From Glycine soja (lineage: Eukaryota; Streptophyta; Magnoliopsida; Fabales; Fabaceae), in assembly GCF_004193775.1 (NCBI RefSeq), contig NC_041011.1, positions 38,447,167 through 38,511,166 on the forward strand: a DNA stretch of 64,000 bases. The letters are read 5' to 3'. The notes beneath the pieces are model-generated. The model was not told the origin of the DNA. It did not search any database and worked only from the letters and a program-made list of their open reading frames with translations. The translations under genes and the position numbers were made by a program. Shown piece by piece: positions 11,284 to 23,126 of this stretch; position 1 is the stretch's first letter, and each line of letters begins with the position of its first letter.

Positions 11284-12235
11284 TCAAAATTTTTCAAGAG
11301 CAAAAACTATGGCTAGAAGCTCTTTCTCAGTAGTAGTATAATTCACTTGGGCAGCATCTAAAGTCCTAGAAGCATAGTATATCACCCTGGGCAATTTATC
11401 AATTTTCTGAGCAAGGACAGCCCCCAATGCATAATTTGATGCATCACACATAAGCTCAAAAGGGGTTGTCCAATCGGGTGCCTGGATGATGGGGGTGGTA
11501 GTCAGCGCTCTTTTGAGGCAATCAAAAGCCTCTTTGCATCTGTCATTAAAGTCAAACTCCACCTCCTTTTGCAACAAGTTGGACAGTGGAAGGGCTACTT
11601 TGCTAAAATCCCTTATAAAGCGCCTATAGAATCCTGCATGACCAAGAAAAGATCGCACCTCTTGCACACAAGAGCGGTAAGGCAATTGTGAAATGACAGA
11701 AATTTTTGCAGGATCTACTTCAATACCCTTATTGGAAATAATGTGGCCTAAAACTATACCTTGCTCAACCATAAAATGACATTTTTCAAAATTTAGAACA
11801 AGGTTGATTTCAATGCATCTATTCAAAACTTTTTCCAAACTATCCAAACAACAATCAAAAGAGGATCCATACACAGTGAAATCATCCATAAACACCTCTA
11901 TGCAATTTTCTAAGAAATCACTGAAAATACTAATCATGCACCGTTGGAAGGTACCAGGGGCATTGCACAGGCCGAAAGGCATCCTCCTATAGGCAAAAGT
12001 GCCGAAGAGGCAGGTGAATGTGGTTTTTTCCTGATCCTCAGGAGCAATAGTAATTTGCATATAACCAGAAAAACCATCAAGGAAACAGTAGTGAGATTTA
12101 CCTGCCAGGCGTTCAAGCATTTGGTCAATGAATGGCAGGGGAAAATGGTCCTTTTTGGTAACTTGGTTCAGCCTCCTATAGTCAATGCAGACTCTCCAAC
12201 TGTTTTGCACCCGAGTAGGAATCAGCTCCTCCTTC
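11284..12235 (-). pseudogene. Athila-like reverse transcriptase / RNase H
   Basis: Contains WRVCIDYRRLN, the FSGYMQI block, MPFGLCNAPGTF, the active-site FMDDF, and RNase H start ELMCDAS. The catalytic Asp pair is intact, so the domain itself looks well preserved. It is in a different frame from the upstream protease: the shift falls at a run of seven T (plus strand) near 12240. It ends in a TGA at 11284-11286 where the frame continues into the rest of RNase H. Confidence 0.9.
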
Positions 12236-13804
12236 TCATTTTTTTATCACTGTGAGGCCGATCTTCTTCGGGACTACCTGGACGGGACTCACCCATTGGC
12301 TGTCGGAGATAGGATAAATGATTCCAACTTGTAAAAGCTTGGTGATCTCCTTCTTCACTACATCAAGAATCACCGGGTTGAGTCTTCTCTGTGGTTGTCT
12401 TATTGGTTTAGCTCCATCCTCTAAATTTATTCGATGCATACATGTGGATGGGCTACTACCAGGAATGTCTGTCAGGGTCCAGTCTATAGCCTTCTTATGC
12501 TTCTTGAGAACAGACAACCACTTCTCCTCTTGCTCATCAGCAAAGGAGGCAGATATAATCACTGGAAAACTTTTGCTATCATCCAAGTAAGTGTATTTCA
12601 AATTTGGTGGCAGAGGCTTCAATTCTGGTGTGGTCAGCTGGATAGTGGTAGAAGGAGATGGTTTCTCAGCCTGTACCTCATAAAGAAAGTCAGGGGTATG
12701 TGTACTTCCTGAAACATGGTTAGTCCTATCTGACTCTATAAAATCAATCTCGAGAGGTAAAACACCACCACCAGACATGCAATCAATATCATTTTCAAAT
12801 TCACTCTCAGCATCAAATTCAGACATATGATCAAGTACAATTTCAGACTCAATGCATGAAGAGTGAGAGGCATGCATATTAGAGTAAAGATCAGTCATGT
12901 ATTCATCAACAACATGGTCAATTATTTCAGCACGAAATACAGAAAGATCTTCATATGGGTATTTCATAGCATCCAGAATATTAAAATGAATAGTTATATC
13001 ACCAAACTCCATGGATAGTGTGCCTGCATAAACATCTATCTTAGTCCTAGCAGTTTTCATAAAGGGTCTGCCTAGAATGATGGGAACTGATCCTTGAGAA
13101 AATCCATCTTCCATATTCGAAATATAAAAATCAACAGGGAAAATCAGTTCACCAACTCTAACTAAGACATCTTCTATGAAACTAATAGGGTAGGCAACAC
13201 TTCTATTAGCTAAATGAATTACCACATCAGTTGACTGCAAGGGACCTAGAGATAGAGAATTAAAAATAGACAGAGGCGTAACACTAATAGAAGCTCCTAA
13301 ATCTAGCATGGCATTCTCGAACTTACTATTCCCTATAATACAAGGTATGCTGAATGTACCTGGATCTTTACATTTTTCAGGAATTTGGGGAACAGATTTA
13401 CCAATCAATGCGGAGACATTTTTGCCCATGCTAATTCATTCACTTCCTTTAAGCTTCCTCTTATTAGTGCACAGCTCCTTCAAGAATTTGGCATATCTTG
13501 GAATTTGCTTTATTGCATCCAACAGAGGTATGTTTACCTCTACTTTTCTGAATGTTTCCAAGATCTCTTTCTCTGCCTCTTCCATTTTTTTGTTGGAAAC
13601 TGCTCTTGGAGGGAATGGAAGAGGGGGAATGTGCTGCTTCTGCAAATCAGAATTACCAGTGGAAGAAGATTCACCTGCACAGAAATTGTTAGGTAAATTT
13701 TTGTCATCACCTTTTTCTGGAGTAGAGTGAAGTTTGGCAGGTTCATTTGCAGATGAGGAAGGTGCTACGGGTTGAGGTCCTTGACACTGTTTTCCCGACC
13801 TCAA
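12236..13804 (-). pseudogene. Athila-like aspartic protease region
   Basis: The region carries the protease signature MLDLGASISV (catalytic D in DLGA) and the C-terminal IILGRPFM motif. Upstream (13436-13804) is the gag-protease linker containing PLLDAIKQIPRYAKFLK, typical of Athila elements. A stop at 13436-13438 separates linker and protease, both in one frame. Downstream, an acidic linker leads into RT. Confidence 0.85.
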
Positions 13805-15358
13805 TGAAATGGCACTGACATTTTTGGGATTTTGGACAGCTTGAGAAGGTAGCTTGTCAGAATTCTGGGACTATTGTTGATTCAATTGTGTAGCTAATTG
13901 TCCCATCTGATTAGTCAAGCTCTGAATGAAAGCTATGGTCTCTTGTTGAAACTGCATGTTCTGCATAGTCATTTGCCTCACAAGTTCTTTGAGGGAAGGT
14001 TGTGGAGGGGCCTCAACTGTTGGTTCTTTCTGGGGCTGTTGCTGTTGTTGGATTGGTGGAGGAATGTATGGTCTGCTTGGGCCAACAACATTTTGGAAGG
14101 AAGGAGCAGGCTGCTGTTGTTATTGCTGAGGGCTAGACCATCTGAGATTAGGGTGATTCCTCCATCCAGGGTTGTATCTGTTGTTGGAGAGGTCATAATT
14201 GTTCTGCTGTGGTTGATTTTGCTGCTGAGGTTGAGGAGGTCTATTGTAAATATTTGCAGTATAAGCTTCGGGCTGCTCAATTGCTCCAGGTTGCTGCATG
14301 GAAGGGCAAAGGTCTGTATGGTGGTCAGCAGAGGAGCACAAACCGCAGACCCTTGCGACAGGTACAGATTTTTGGTTCAAGGCCAGCTGGGTTACCAAGT
14401 TAACCAATGCGTCCAGTTTGCCTTCAAGCTTCTTAGTTTCAGATGATGCAGCTGAGTTTGTAGCTACCTCATGCACTCCTCTAATGACTATCGCATCATT
14501 TCTGGCACTAAACTGCTAGGAGTTGGAAGCCATCTTCTCAATTAAATTTCTGGCTTCAGCAGGAGTCATGTCTCCAAGGGCTCCACCACTGGCAGCATCT
14601 ATCATACTTCTCTCCATATTACTGAGTCCTTCATAAAAATATTGGAGAAGAAGCTGCTCCGAAATCTGATGGTGAGAGCAACTGGCACATAGTTTTTTAA
14701 ATCTCTCCCAATACTCATACAGGCTCTCTCCACTGAGTTGTCTAATACCTGAGATATCCTTCCTGATGATTGTGGTCCTAGAAGCAGGGAAAAAATTTTC
14801 TAAGAATACTCTCTTAAGGTCATCCCAGCTCGTGGTGGACCGTGGAGCAAGGTAATACAACCAGTCCTTTGTCACTCCCTCTAAAGAATGAGGAAAAGCC
14901 TTCAGAAATATATGATCCTCTTGGACATCTGGGGGTTTCATGGTGGAGCAGACAATATGAAATTCCTTCAAATGTTTGTGCGGGTCTTCACCTACAAGGC
15001 CATGAAACTTTGGGAGCAAATGAATCAGTCCAATTTTAAGAACATATGGGACATCCTCATCAGGGTATTGGATGCACAAGCTTTCGTAGGTGAAATCAGG
15101 TGCAGCCATTTCCCTTAGAGTCCTCTCACGGGGTGGAGGTTGTGCCATGTTCTCAGAATGCTCAGAATCAGAATGCTCAAAATTATAATGCTCAAAATCA
15201 GGATGTTCAAAATCACCAATAACAGAATGCACAGATTCACCAGTAATGGAATGCTCAGGATGATCAAAAGGTATAAAATGATGCCTAACTAATCTATGAA
15301 ATGTCCTATCTATCTCAAGATCACAGGGTTGTGAGTTAGATGGATTGCCTCTAGTCAT
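13805..15358 (-). pseudogene. Athila-like gag
   Basis: The ATG at 15356-15358 opens a frame containing HLKEFHIVCSTMKP, WLYYLAPRSTTSWDDLK and FYEGLSNMERSMIDAASGG, typical of retrotransposon gag. After a stop at 14516-14518 the frame continues with a CGLCSSADHHTDLC zinc-finger-like segment and a Q/P-rich tail. Further stops lie at 14120-14122 and near 13872. All parts share one frame, so point mutations alone have broken it. Confidence 0.9.
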
Positions 15359-16198
15359 ACACTACATTCAGCATGCACAACTAGTTGCTTTGTCATGTAA
15401 ATAAAGGTGTAGGTTTGAACTACAGCTACCCTCAAATGATATCCAAATGACTTAAAATTTTGTGAGCAACCTTATAAAATGATTAGAAGATAGCACAAAA
15501 AATTTCAGGCAAAAATTCAAAGTCTAACTATGGAAGCTAAAAATGGTAGGTTAAGAAAAATAAGTGAATAAAACTTGAAAAATAAAAAACTTTTGACAGA
15601 ATCACTTTTTTTGGACGATGGAGACCTCAGCCGGCCTAGGGCAGGCTCCCATGGCGTAGGAAATTTTTTTATACCCCAAATACATATATAATAATTGCGA
15701 TTCTAATAACCGGAGCAAAAGTTATGGCCGTTTGAAGTTTTGACAAACACAAAATTTGCTACTTTTTTGGAACTTTCAAATCTGACCAAACTAAAGGTTC
15801 TAGCTATTTTTCCCACAAAATATGGATTAAAAGAATTTACCACAAAAAAATTCAGCCAAAAATAACAACCCTAGCTACTAAAACAAAAAATCTCAAATAA
15901 TTCAGCATGGGTGGTCGCTAAAATCCGTCTCTACTTGATTTCTACTACTACTCTGTTTTGCCGCAAGCAAAAGTGGTCGCTAAGTCCGTCGCAAAACACT
16001 ATTCACAGCAAAACACCCAAAACTGAAACAGGGAAAACGCTTAATAGGAAAACTGAAACAGAACACACACTAAACAAAATACCAGGACACTAAACAACAC
16101 TAACACACATGCTAACACAATACTAACAATTAAATATAAAACACGAAAGAATTAAACACACAACACTAGCTAGCTATTCTGAACCTTTGGACACTGCG

Positions 16199-16215
16199 CC
16201 CCGGCAACGGCGCCA
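16199..16215 (-). other. tRNA-Asp-type primer-binding site
   Basis: The plus strand reads CCCCGGCAACGGCGCCA, the 3' end of plant tRNA-Asp including CCA. Four bases separate it from the LTR edge at 16220. It would prime minus-strand synthesis of the Athila-like element. Confidence 0.9.
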
Positions 16216-16219
16216 AATT

Positions 16220-17372
16220 TGATCGAGGCCGTACCCGAATCAAATAAACAAGAAAGTGCAGTAACTAGGAAGTGATCCTAGGTCGTTTCCCAACGAGCAA
16301 TGATAAACCAAATGTTCATAATATACTTGCAATAACAGTAACGATTGGGGGGGTTGTTTGTTTTGTGATTTAAGGTGTAGAACAAGTAAATTGGAATACG
16401 AAACTAATAATATTAAAAATGGGTTGTTTCCTCTTATTCAGAAGCCATTCTCTTATCCTGGGTTATGGAGAATTCGTCCCTAACAGTTAACCACTTAATC
16501 CAACCCTATTTCAATTTACTAAGCGAAAATCAACCTAGGGTTGTCAATATGTGATTAGGCACCACATACACCAGTTATCCCTTCGTCCATTAAGCATGAA
16601 CGCAAGTTAGGCTCAGAGGAAATTAATCGAACACGAAGCGTGCACTGATTAATGTTCACGAATTTGGGTTAACTGGTGAAGGGAAAACTGCCAGGGAATC
16701 ACATTATAAACGAAACCTCAAAGAAAGTTGGGCTTCTTCCTCAGAAGGAAACAACACCAGAATAATTAGCCTTCCATAGATTCAAACAGAAAACGTAAAT
16801 GAAACATGAAGCAGAAACGTAAATAAACAGAAACGTAAATGAGACAGAAACGAAAATGAAAACAGAAACGTAAATGAAAGTAGAAGAAGAAACAAGAACG
16901 AAATTGTAATTAGAAGCAGGAAATGGAAAATTGCATTAAGAATGAAACAATAGCATTAGAACAGAAAAACTTTAAAACCATAAACCCTAAGCTCTGAATA
17001 ATAGTCTAACAGAGTGCCTTGCACGAATCCCAAGGCTACTATTTAAAAAGAGTCACTCAAAGTCACTGGGCCCTATTACAATACTCTGGCCCAAAACGAA
17101 ATAAACACTCAACCACATAAAATAAAATTGCGAAATTTCCTAATTAGAAATTAACTAAGGTAAGCGCTGCTTTATTTGCCCTCTTCAAGTCCACAACCAA
17201 AATCCGGATTAAGCCCAATGTTTCATTAATTCCTGAAATTCGATTAAAAACATCAAATTAGCTAAATGAGCCCAAATAATAAAACTGCCTAATTAATTGA
17301 CAATTAAGACCAATCAGTAATTAAAATGGTGCAAAAAGGGTTTAGAAAATAGAAGAAAATGATTGCACATCA
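16220..17372 (-). repeat. 5' LTR of the Athila-like element
   Basis: 1153 bp, with the same ends as the 7041-8192 copy and only scattered substitutions plus a one-base indel. The CTCAC target duplication follows directly. Confidence 0.95.
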
Positions 17373-17377
17373 CTCAC

Positions 17378-18440
17378 TATCCTAAGGGAAAATTGCCTAA
17401 AATTATTACACACAAATGGAAGTAGGGTGACCTATTGGAGGCTCCCAACTTACTTCCAATGAAAGGCCTTTTTGTTTCAAAATTTGAAAGCAATAAAGGT
17501 AAGTAAATTTTCAATTACAAAATTACAAAAAGGTCCTCAATTTTGGTGGTTCTCTCTTTGGTGATTCACTCAATTTGGAGTGCTTCTTAGTCCAATAGCT
17601 CTTAAGGTGGTTGGCCCCTTGCTTCTTGACTCAAATTCTTCAAGGGATGGCACCAATCCTCCTTTCCAATTCCCTATATGGCAACTCACAAACAAGGAAA
17701 CAAAGAGACAAGCAATAACCAAAGACCAAAAATGAAATGAAAGCTAAACCAGTAGATTTTTAATTCAAGAGATCTTAAGACTTATTTTGATTCACAAATC
17801 CAGCTACAACTCAGCACCACAACTCAATTTCTTCATAGGCATCATGTAGGAAACTTAGAAAACAAAACAAAGTTCAACAACAAGACTACTTCTAGGAATT
17901 GATTTAGAACATGTTATGAACTAAATAACATGCATGAATTAGACTCAAAATTAAAAAGATAGGCTAATAATGACAAGAATACATGAACAAATGTATCTAG
18001 AATTCAATCAACAAAATCAAAATTTAACACAAACTTAGAACATAATGAGACAATTATTATGACTAAACATGACTCTAAGACAACATGAATTAAGTTATTT
18101 ACACTTAGATTTTTGTGCTTTTTTTTCTAATCAATAATTTTGGAAAAAAATTTAGATCTAAAGGTTGAGCACAAGAAGATTATGACTGAAAAATGATAGA
18201 ACCTAAAATCAACACAAAAACATGATTCAAGAGTAGATCTATAAAATTTGAACCATATAAATGCAAGAACAAGTGTAAATCTAAGATTTAATCGGTTTAT
18301 CTTTTTGAATCTACTCTAAATAGCACCAAACCACAAGACAATGGAGGATATACATGAAGAATAACATGAAGAACAAGGAGTTAAAGTGAATTGACTGGAC
18401 AAAAAGATAGAGGAAGCAAAAGAGCATCACCTAGACGAAG
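17378..18440 (-). mobile_element. Untranslated leader of the minus-strand Ty3/gypsy element
   Basis: AT-rich sequence between the nested insertion and the primer site. No coding frame is seen. It is the 5' leader of the element whose gag-pol lies at 3842-6760. Confidence 0.65.
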
Positions 18441-18455
18441 ATGCTCTTGATACCA
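18441..18455 (-). other. iMet-type primer-binding site
   Basis: Minus strand TGGTATCAAGAGCAT, close to the TGGTATCAGAGC used by elements primed by initiator tRNA-Met, with one extra A. It lies 2 bp from the LTR edge at 18458, which fixes the element's orientation. Confidence 0.75.
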
Positions 18456-18457
18456 CA

Positions 18458-19420
18458 TGACGTAGCTCCATGTGGAGCTTGTAGGCCTTGGATCAACTTC
18501 ATCAATGGAGTCCTTTGCTTCTTGAAGATGAATGGAAGCGGAATAGAGAAGGAAGAAAGATGATTGGAGATGCCACTTCAAGGAGAAGATGATTCAAGAA
18601 GAAGCTCACAACCATAGGAAGCCATGGATAAGAGCTTGAAGGAAAGAGAAGATGAATGGAAGGAGAGGGAGAGAAAGAGCACGAAATTTTATGCCTCAAA
18701 TGAGGTCTGAACTTTGAAGTGTAATTCTCAAATGATCAAAGTTAAAAAAATGCACACACATGGCCTCTATTTATAGCCTAAGTTTCACACAAAATTGGAG
18801 GGAAATTTGAATATCACTTGAATTTGAAATTGAATTTGTGGAGCCAAATTTTGGAGCAAAAATTTCACTAATTATGATTAGTGAATTTCAGTTATGGTTC
18901 AACCCGCTAATCCAAGATCAAGTCCAAGATTCTCCACTAAGTATGCTTAGGTGTCATGAGGCATGTAAAGCATGAAGGACATGCATAAAGTGTGACTATA
19001 TGATGTGGCAATGGGGTGTAGCAAGCAAATGCTCACCTCCCCCTCTAAAATTTAATTGGATTGGGCTTCTCCCAATTCAATTAAATTTATTTCCCAACAC
19101 ACACATCAAATATTCACTTAATGCATGTGAAATTACAAAACTATCCCTAATACCAAAACTAGTCTAAGTGCCCTAAAATACAAGGGCGAAAAAATCCTAC
19201 ATTTCTAGGATTCCCTACTTACATTATGGAGCCTTAAATACAAGGCCTAGAAATAATGAAACCTTAATCTAATATGTACAAAGATAAGTGGGCTCATACT
19301 TAGCCCATGGGCTCGAAATCTACACCAAGGCTCATGAAAACCCTAGGGCCTTCTCTTGTATCTCGGGCCCAATCTTCTTGGAGTCTTCTATCCAATGCTC
19401 TTTGGGGTAGGATTGCATCA
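18458..19420 (-). repeat. 5' LTR of the minus-strand Ty3/gypsy element
   Basis: Ends are TGACGTAGC and GATTGCATCA (plus strand). It is related to the solo LTRs at 2200-3107 and 23132-24312. The adjoining sequence at 19421 is CACTA transposase coding sequence, so the element inserted into that gene. The matching target duplication and the 3' LTR would lie left of the window. Confidence 0.85.
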
Positions 19421-21455
19421 AAAAGGGCACTAGAAATTCAAAAATACAATGACTGTCCCCATGTGTTGTCACGTGGGGGTTATGATTTGCTTTAAAAGAA
19501 ACTATTAGAGGAGAAAAGGAAGAGAAAACAAGACGAGGCAATGCTGACTGAAAATACGCCCTTGTTTGAAGACCCCTCATCTCCCATTGAAAGGCATGTG
19601 AAGTGGAAGTTGGCCCACACAAAGCGATACGGGTAGACGACATCAGATGCTGCTCAAGAAATATATGATAAAATTGTTAGTTGATGGTTTAAATTTAATT
19701 TAATGGTTTTAAAATTAATGTCCATGATCTGATTTGATGTTTATGTATGTGATGCTTTATACAAGACTCGTTACAAGAATAAACGACACAAGGTACCTTT
19801 GATCCCAATGGTCGGGATGACATACTCAGTATTGCCATTGGACGACCCGAGCATGGAGGTCATGTTCGTGCTGTGGGGTTTGGGGTGACAATAAGTCAAT
19901 ACTATGGAAGAGCTTCACGTGGTTCTAGTAGCTCCTCCACATCTGTCAGCCAACAACAATTGGTTGACATAATTGGCACCTTTAAGGAAAAGTGGAGGAA
20001 TAAGATTATAGGAAACCTTAAGGAAAAAATGAGGAATGAGATAGAAGAAGAAAAGAAATGGTGTCTAGAAAGAATGAAATAGGAGTTGAAAGAGGCCATC
20101 AAGATTGAGTTTTCCCAAAGGGGATTGCAGTACACATCATTGGGTGAGCCAGATATACAGGTATTAGGGGCACGTGTGAGCACAAAGGGGAGTAACATTG
20201 AAAATGCAATCAACCCAGCAGGGGAAGAAGATGGTACTCATGTGATACCGAGTATGGGATTGTATGTGCAAGGTCATAATTGTACACACCTGGTGGCATT
20301 GGGAAAAATATACAATGGGGGGTCTACCATACACAGCGTGGCTTATGCAGATGATGTGGTTTGGGTCAGTGTTGAGAAAATTTATGATGGTGACGCTCAA
20401 GTCCCATTTCTGATGTCTGAAATTCAATATGTCAGGCAGATCCTTTACACATTCATTGCATGGCCTACACATCTTGTGAAACTTGTATTACATGAGGTAA
20501 TTGTTAGTTTGTTTTCATCATTTTTATTTTTCATTTTACATGTTCAAAATAGTTTTATGGACAAGTGGAGTTCAAGCTTGGGTCATGGTTCAATTTATGG
20601 ATTCCTTGAGCCTCAGTCCATACACAATGCAAAGGATAGACATCCTAAATGTCAAAATTACATTGAAACATGGATTAAGGAATCCCAAAGAGAGATCTAC
20701 CTAGGAGCTTACTTGAATTAGCGAGTAAAAATTATGAAATGTATGTTAAGAATGTTTGTGTTATACATAGCTAATTGTTGTCGAATTCAAGGCCCATTGG
20801 CAGCTAGTTGTCTTGTGTCCTATGAAGGACATTGTAGTCTGGTTTTGTTCGTTGCGTAAGAAGCCTGATATTCATATCATAGATGCAATTAACAAGTAAA
20901 GTTTTATATGATAATTGATTTAATATATCTTAAACGTGGAAATATAAATAGTTTTTTATATTTATATACGTTCATTTTTTGTTTAAAGCAGTGCAATAAA
21001 GACATTAAAGACTATTTTGGATGGTAAAATAGATCAAGTTGCATCGCAGTGGATTGAAGTAAAGGTTAGTCATATAATGAATGTGATCATCGGATTGCTC
21101 ATGTTTTCTAACTTCATAATTGTTACATTCAATTATTTTTCATATTGAATGTAGAGACATGTTCAAAGCGAAGGCTATGAGTGTGGTTATTATGTCATGC
21201 ATTGGATGTGGAACATAGTAACCGGGGGATTGAAGAATGATTGGACCATGGTATATTTTGTTTTTCGATAAAAATATTAAACAATTGACTATCACTTTTT
21301 AATCACTTTACAAGTAACTCGCCAATTTGTATATTTTATAATTTGTAGTGGTTTGCTGATGGGATGCCATTAGACATCGAGACCATGACAACAATTCGGA
21401 AGAAATGGGCAACATATTTTATAAAAGTTAAAAGCATTCGACGTAGAAAGCTTTA
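19421..21455 (+). pseudogene. CACTA transposase (Ptta/En/Spm type) with Ulp1-like C-terminal protease
   Basis: The first exon reads NDCPHVLSRGGYDLL and SPIERHVKWKLAHTKRYG, the Ptta/En/Spm transposase signature, with a stop near 19635. The next block (about 19795-20085) has IGRPEHGGHVRAVGFGVTIS and a coiled-coil-like stretch. The cysteine-protease part contains IYGFLEPQSIHN (about 20590), AHWQLVVLCP (His codon 20794-20796), WFCSLRKKPD, ASQWIEVK, ECGYYVMHWMWN (Cys codon 21182-21184) and a final exon ending at 21455. Exon junctions of GT/AG type are visible at several points. Stops at about 19635, 20080-20082 and 20719-20721, and the missing N-terminus, make it a pseudogene. Confidence 0.85.
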
Positions 21456-21586
21456 GATTTCATAGGAAGAACCACTATGGTGTATTGGATGTTTACTTTA
21501 AACATTATAAACAAGTTTGTAATATATAGACAATTATTTGAGAAATAATAGAATATTTGTTGACATGGTTTTGTCTACACCAATGG

Positions 21587-22114
21587 CCTTGGACTAGGGG
21601 TGGAAATAGGTCAGGTCGGCCTACAGGGGCCTACGAGCTGGCCTACATAAAGCCTGACCTGAACTGGCCTATTTAATTAAAAGGTTAGGCTCAGGCTTTT
21701 TTAAAAGCCTATTAAATTAAATAGATACCAATATATAATATTATTTTTTGGATACAATTAGTTTTTTTTTTTAAACTATCAGACTTTGATTACACATTAT
21801 TGTTCCATAACTTCTATTCCTATAATCAAGGACTTTAATTACAATTTAGGTGTGAGTCATGTGTCCTTTTATATTCCTCATTATTTTGATTGACTTTCCT
21901 TTTTTTTAACTTTCCTATTACGTTCCTACTCCATAAAATATTAAATATTTATTGTGAAGAAGACTTTTAAAAAGGCTATCTGGCCAGGCCGAGCCAAAAT
22001 AAAAGCCTTTGATAGGCTATAGGCCAAGCTCAGGCCTCAAAGATTTATCATAGGCTAGGCTCAGGCCTTTCAAAGCCTGGCCTGGCCTGGCCTATTCTCA
22101 CCCCTACCTTGGAC
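21587..22114. mobile_element. hAT-type MITE with CCTTGGAC target duplication
   Basis: The element is 21595-22106 (512 bp) with inverted ends TAGGGGTG and CACCCCTA. The 8-bp duplication CCTTGGAC lies at 21587-21594 and 22107-22114. Subterminal GGCCTA/TAGGCC motifs are repeated on both sides. There is no coding capacity. TIR and 8-bp duplication are typical of hAT superfamily MITEs. Confidence 0.9.
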
Positions 22115-22440
22115 AATGTATTGTATTCGCAATGGGATGCAGCCTAGACAACATTAGTATTTTGTGTGCAATAAAGATGGACCTTTTGTAGGTCATTGTG
22201 AAGCTGAGGATGTCTATATTGCATATAATACTTAAGTTTGTGACTAAACACAGGCCAAGTCTTTGTTTTGTTGTGAAGCTACCCATTTTGCAGGTCATTG
22301 TCAAGGACAAGATTTGGATAGTGCTGATCATAGCCCAATTCACATCAACCAACTTAAGGTTCACCAAATACTCTCATCAATGTTCATCCTGTGATTCAAG
22401 TTTGTGTGGGGAATCGAGTTTTTTGATTTTGATTTTGCAG
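22115..22440. other. Spacer before the aconitase fragment
   Basis: Contains two related segments with TGTAGGTCATTGTGAAG and TGCAGGTCATTGTCAAG and ends in a polypyrimidine stretch and CAG that act as the intron end of the first aconitase exon. No gene seen. Confidence 0.5.
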
Positions 22441-23126
22441 GTTAATTTAGAATACCTTGGTAGAGTTGTGTTCAACATAAATGGTGTGCTTTATCCTGAC
22501 AGCGTTGTTGGAACTGATTCACACATAACTATGATTGATGGCCTGGGTGTTGCTAGATGGGGAGTTGGTGGAATAGAAGCAGAAGCTGCAATGCTTGGCC
22601 AGGTAAAACTAGCATGCTAATTTTTTATAGAACCCTTTGAGTTACTTTTAAAATTAGAGAATGAAATTAATTTATTCTTTGAGTATCTCTGAAAAATTCT
22701 AATTCTCTCATTTCTTTTAACAGTATGCATATTGTTTGTAATAATGTATAGACCTGTGTGGTTTTGACCATTGGAGAAGTTATTGTAAGAAATATTTATT
22801 TATCTCATATTTTTGCAGCCCATGAGCATGGTCCTACCTGGTGTCGTTGGGTTCAAACTATTATGCAAACTACGAGATGGTGTCACAGCTACTAACTTGG
22901 TGTTGACTGTTACACAAATGCTAAGAAAGCATGGGGTTGTTGGCAAGTTTGTAGAGTTTTATGGTAAATACTAATTTATTCAAATGATGCAATCATATCT
23001 TGTAGCTTCATCTGTCATTTTGCCTAGCTAATTAATGTTTACCTGGATAATTGCTTTTTACCAATGCAGGGGAAGGCATGAGTGAACTGTCTTTGGCAGA
23101 TCGTGCCACCATAGCAAACATGTCTC

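Larger units (their letters stand above)
7036..17377 (-). mobile_element. Complete Athila-like Ty3/gypsy retrotransposon with CTCAC target duplication
   Basis: The element proper is 7041-17372 (10.3 kb), flanked by CTCAC at 7036-7040 and 17373-17377. On the minus strand the order is 5' LTR, tRNA-Asp-type primer site, gag, protease, RT/RNase H, integrase, a 1.5-kb non-coding stretch, polypurine tract and 3' LTR. This fits the Athila (Calypso-like) lineage, but no env-like frame is seen. The LTRs differ at about 20 positions by eye (about 98% identical), so the insertion is fairly recent. It lies in the leader of an older Ty3/gypsy element. Confidence 0.95.

Noticed and set aside
13898..14446. 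182-residue plus-strand frame
   Set aside because: It is the complement of the Athila-like gag region, whose minus-strand reading has clear family motifs.
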